From an uncultured Bacillota bacterium (GTDB lineage Bacteria; Bacillota_I; Bacilli_A; ML615J-28; CAG-313), in contig CAMODB010000006.1 of the NCBI GenBank assembly GCA_946611195.1, forward strand, positions 1 through 54,036: a stretch of DNA of 54,036 nucleotides, written 5' to 3'. Of the stretch, positions 53,431 through 54,036 are shown one piece after another. The stretch's first letter is position 1. Each line of letters begins with the position of its first letter. The position numbers and the translations under genes were made by a program. The notes beneath the pieces were generated by a model, which did no database searches, had not been told where the DNA came from, and saw only the letters and a list, made by a program, of their open reading frames with translations.

Positions 53431-54036
53431 TAATATTTCCTTCCTATGACAAAATATAGAGTAGTCATGACAATAGTTGTGATGGTCGGGATTAATAAAT
53501 ACCAAAGAGAATTAGAATAATCTTTTTCATAAGTATTGTTGATGGTTTTATTTAAAGTGGAAATATTCATTTTATCTACTTTAGTTTCTTTAATATTTGT
53601 ATCTATATTTAATTTATCTATTCTATTTAATTTAGTATTTAATTCTTTTACTTGAATATGATAAATTAAATTAATATTATGGCCTTTTAATTCTATTTCA
53701 TATTCTTTTTCATCATTTAATTCTTCATTGTTGTAAAGCTTGCCATCGACATAAACAACCGAATTAACATCGATGATAAAACCTTTATCATAAATGGCAC
53801 CTTCATATAAACATTTTTTAAGTGGCACTTCAACCTTTTTGTAAAGAATAACTTTATTATTATTTAAATTATAAACATATTTTAATAAATATTTTCCAAA
53901 TAAATTAGGATTAATATCATCAATTGTTAATTCTTTATTTAGACAATCATTATGATAATGACTATAAACTGTAGGTTGATAAATTTCATCACTTTGATTT
54001 TTATTAAGATTATTTAATAATAAATAATTAAAATTA
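53430..54036 (-). CDS. 3' part of a larger membrane-anchored protein, open to the window edge
   Basis: The frame upstream of the listed 53828 start stays open to 54036: NFNYLLLNNLNKNQSDEIYQPTVYSHYHNDCLNKELTIDDINPNLFGKYLLKYVYNLNNNKVILYKKVEVPLKK; C-terminal TM helix. Confidence 0.8.
   Translation of the reverse strand, partial: NFNYLLLNNLNKNQSDEIYQPTVYSHYHNDCLNKELTIDDINPNLFGKYLLKYVYNLNNNKVILYKKVEVPLKKCLYEGAIYDKGFIIDVNSVVYVDGKLYNNEELNDEKEYEIELKGHNINLIYHIQVKELNTKLNRIDKLNIDTNIKETKVDKMNISTLNKTINNTYEKDYSNSLWYLLIPTITTIVMTTLYFVIGRKY

Overview
AT-rich (about 30% GC by eye), densely coding bacterial chromosome segment, most likely a Bacilli/RF39/Mollicutes-like gut Firmicute. TGA is used as a stop (e.g. 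at 18744-18746), so the standard bacterial code applies. Most genes lie on the minus strand. Most of the window is housekeeping: tyrS with a T-box leader, a LacI/CcpA-like regulator, rplS, rpsP-khpA // P1B-ATPase-rimM-trmD, mscL, def, rnj, uvrC, malQ, rimP-nusA-ylxR-ylxQ-infB-rbfA, a TGS-domain nucleoside kinase, cysteine desulfurase-thiI, ftsZ, ackA, tgt, pgi-pgm-glk and dnaE. The most interesting region is the left end (1-4424), an operon-like cassette on the minus strand. It has an RHH regulator with a palindromic operator over its promoter, a zinc-ribbon SPFH protein (YdjI-like), a multi-TM protein, and a zinc-ribbon/TPR/TIR protein with a C-terminal TM helix. A perfect 55-bp repeat at the window edge shows that a second copy of the TIR gene start lies just outside. 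This is a candidate membrane-associated TIR-SPFH stress or defence system. Other points of interest: a one-base homopolymer frameshift splitting an InlB-repeat/LRR lipoprotein, a probable PD-(D/E)XK nuclease fused to a winged helix, a P1B-ATPase with its own promoter inside the rimM-trmD neighbourhood, a cre-like operator, and a strand-skewed TTGCGG hexamer. All calls come from reading the sequence; no searches were run.
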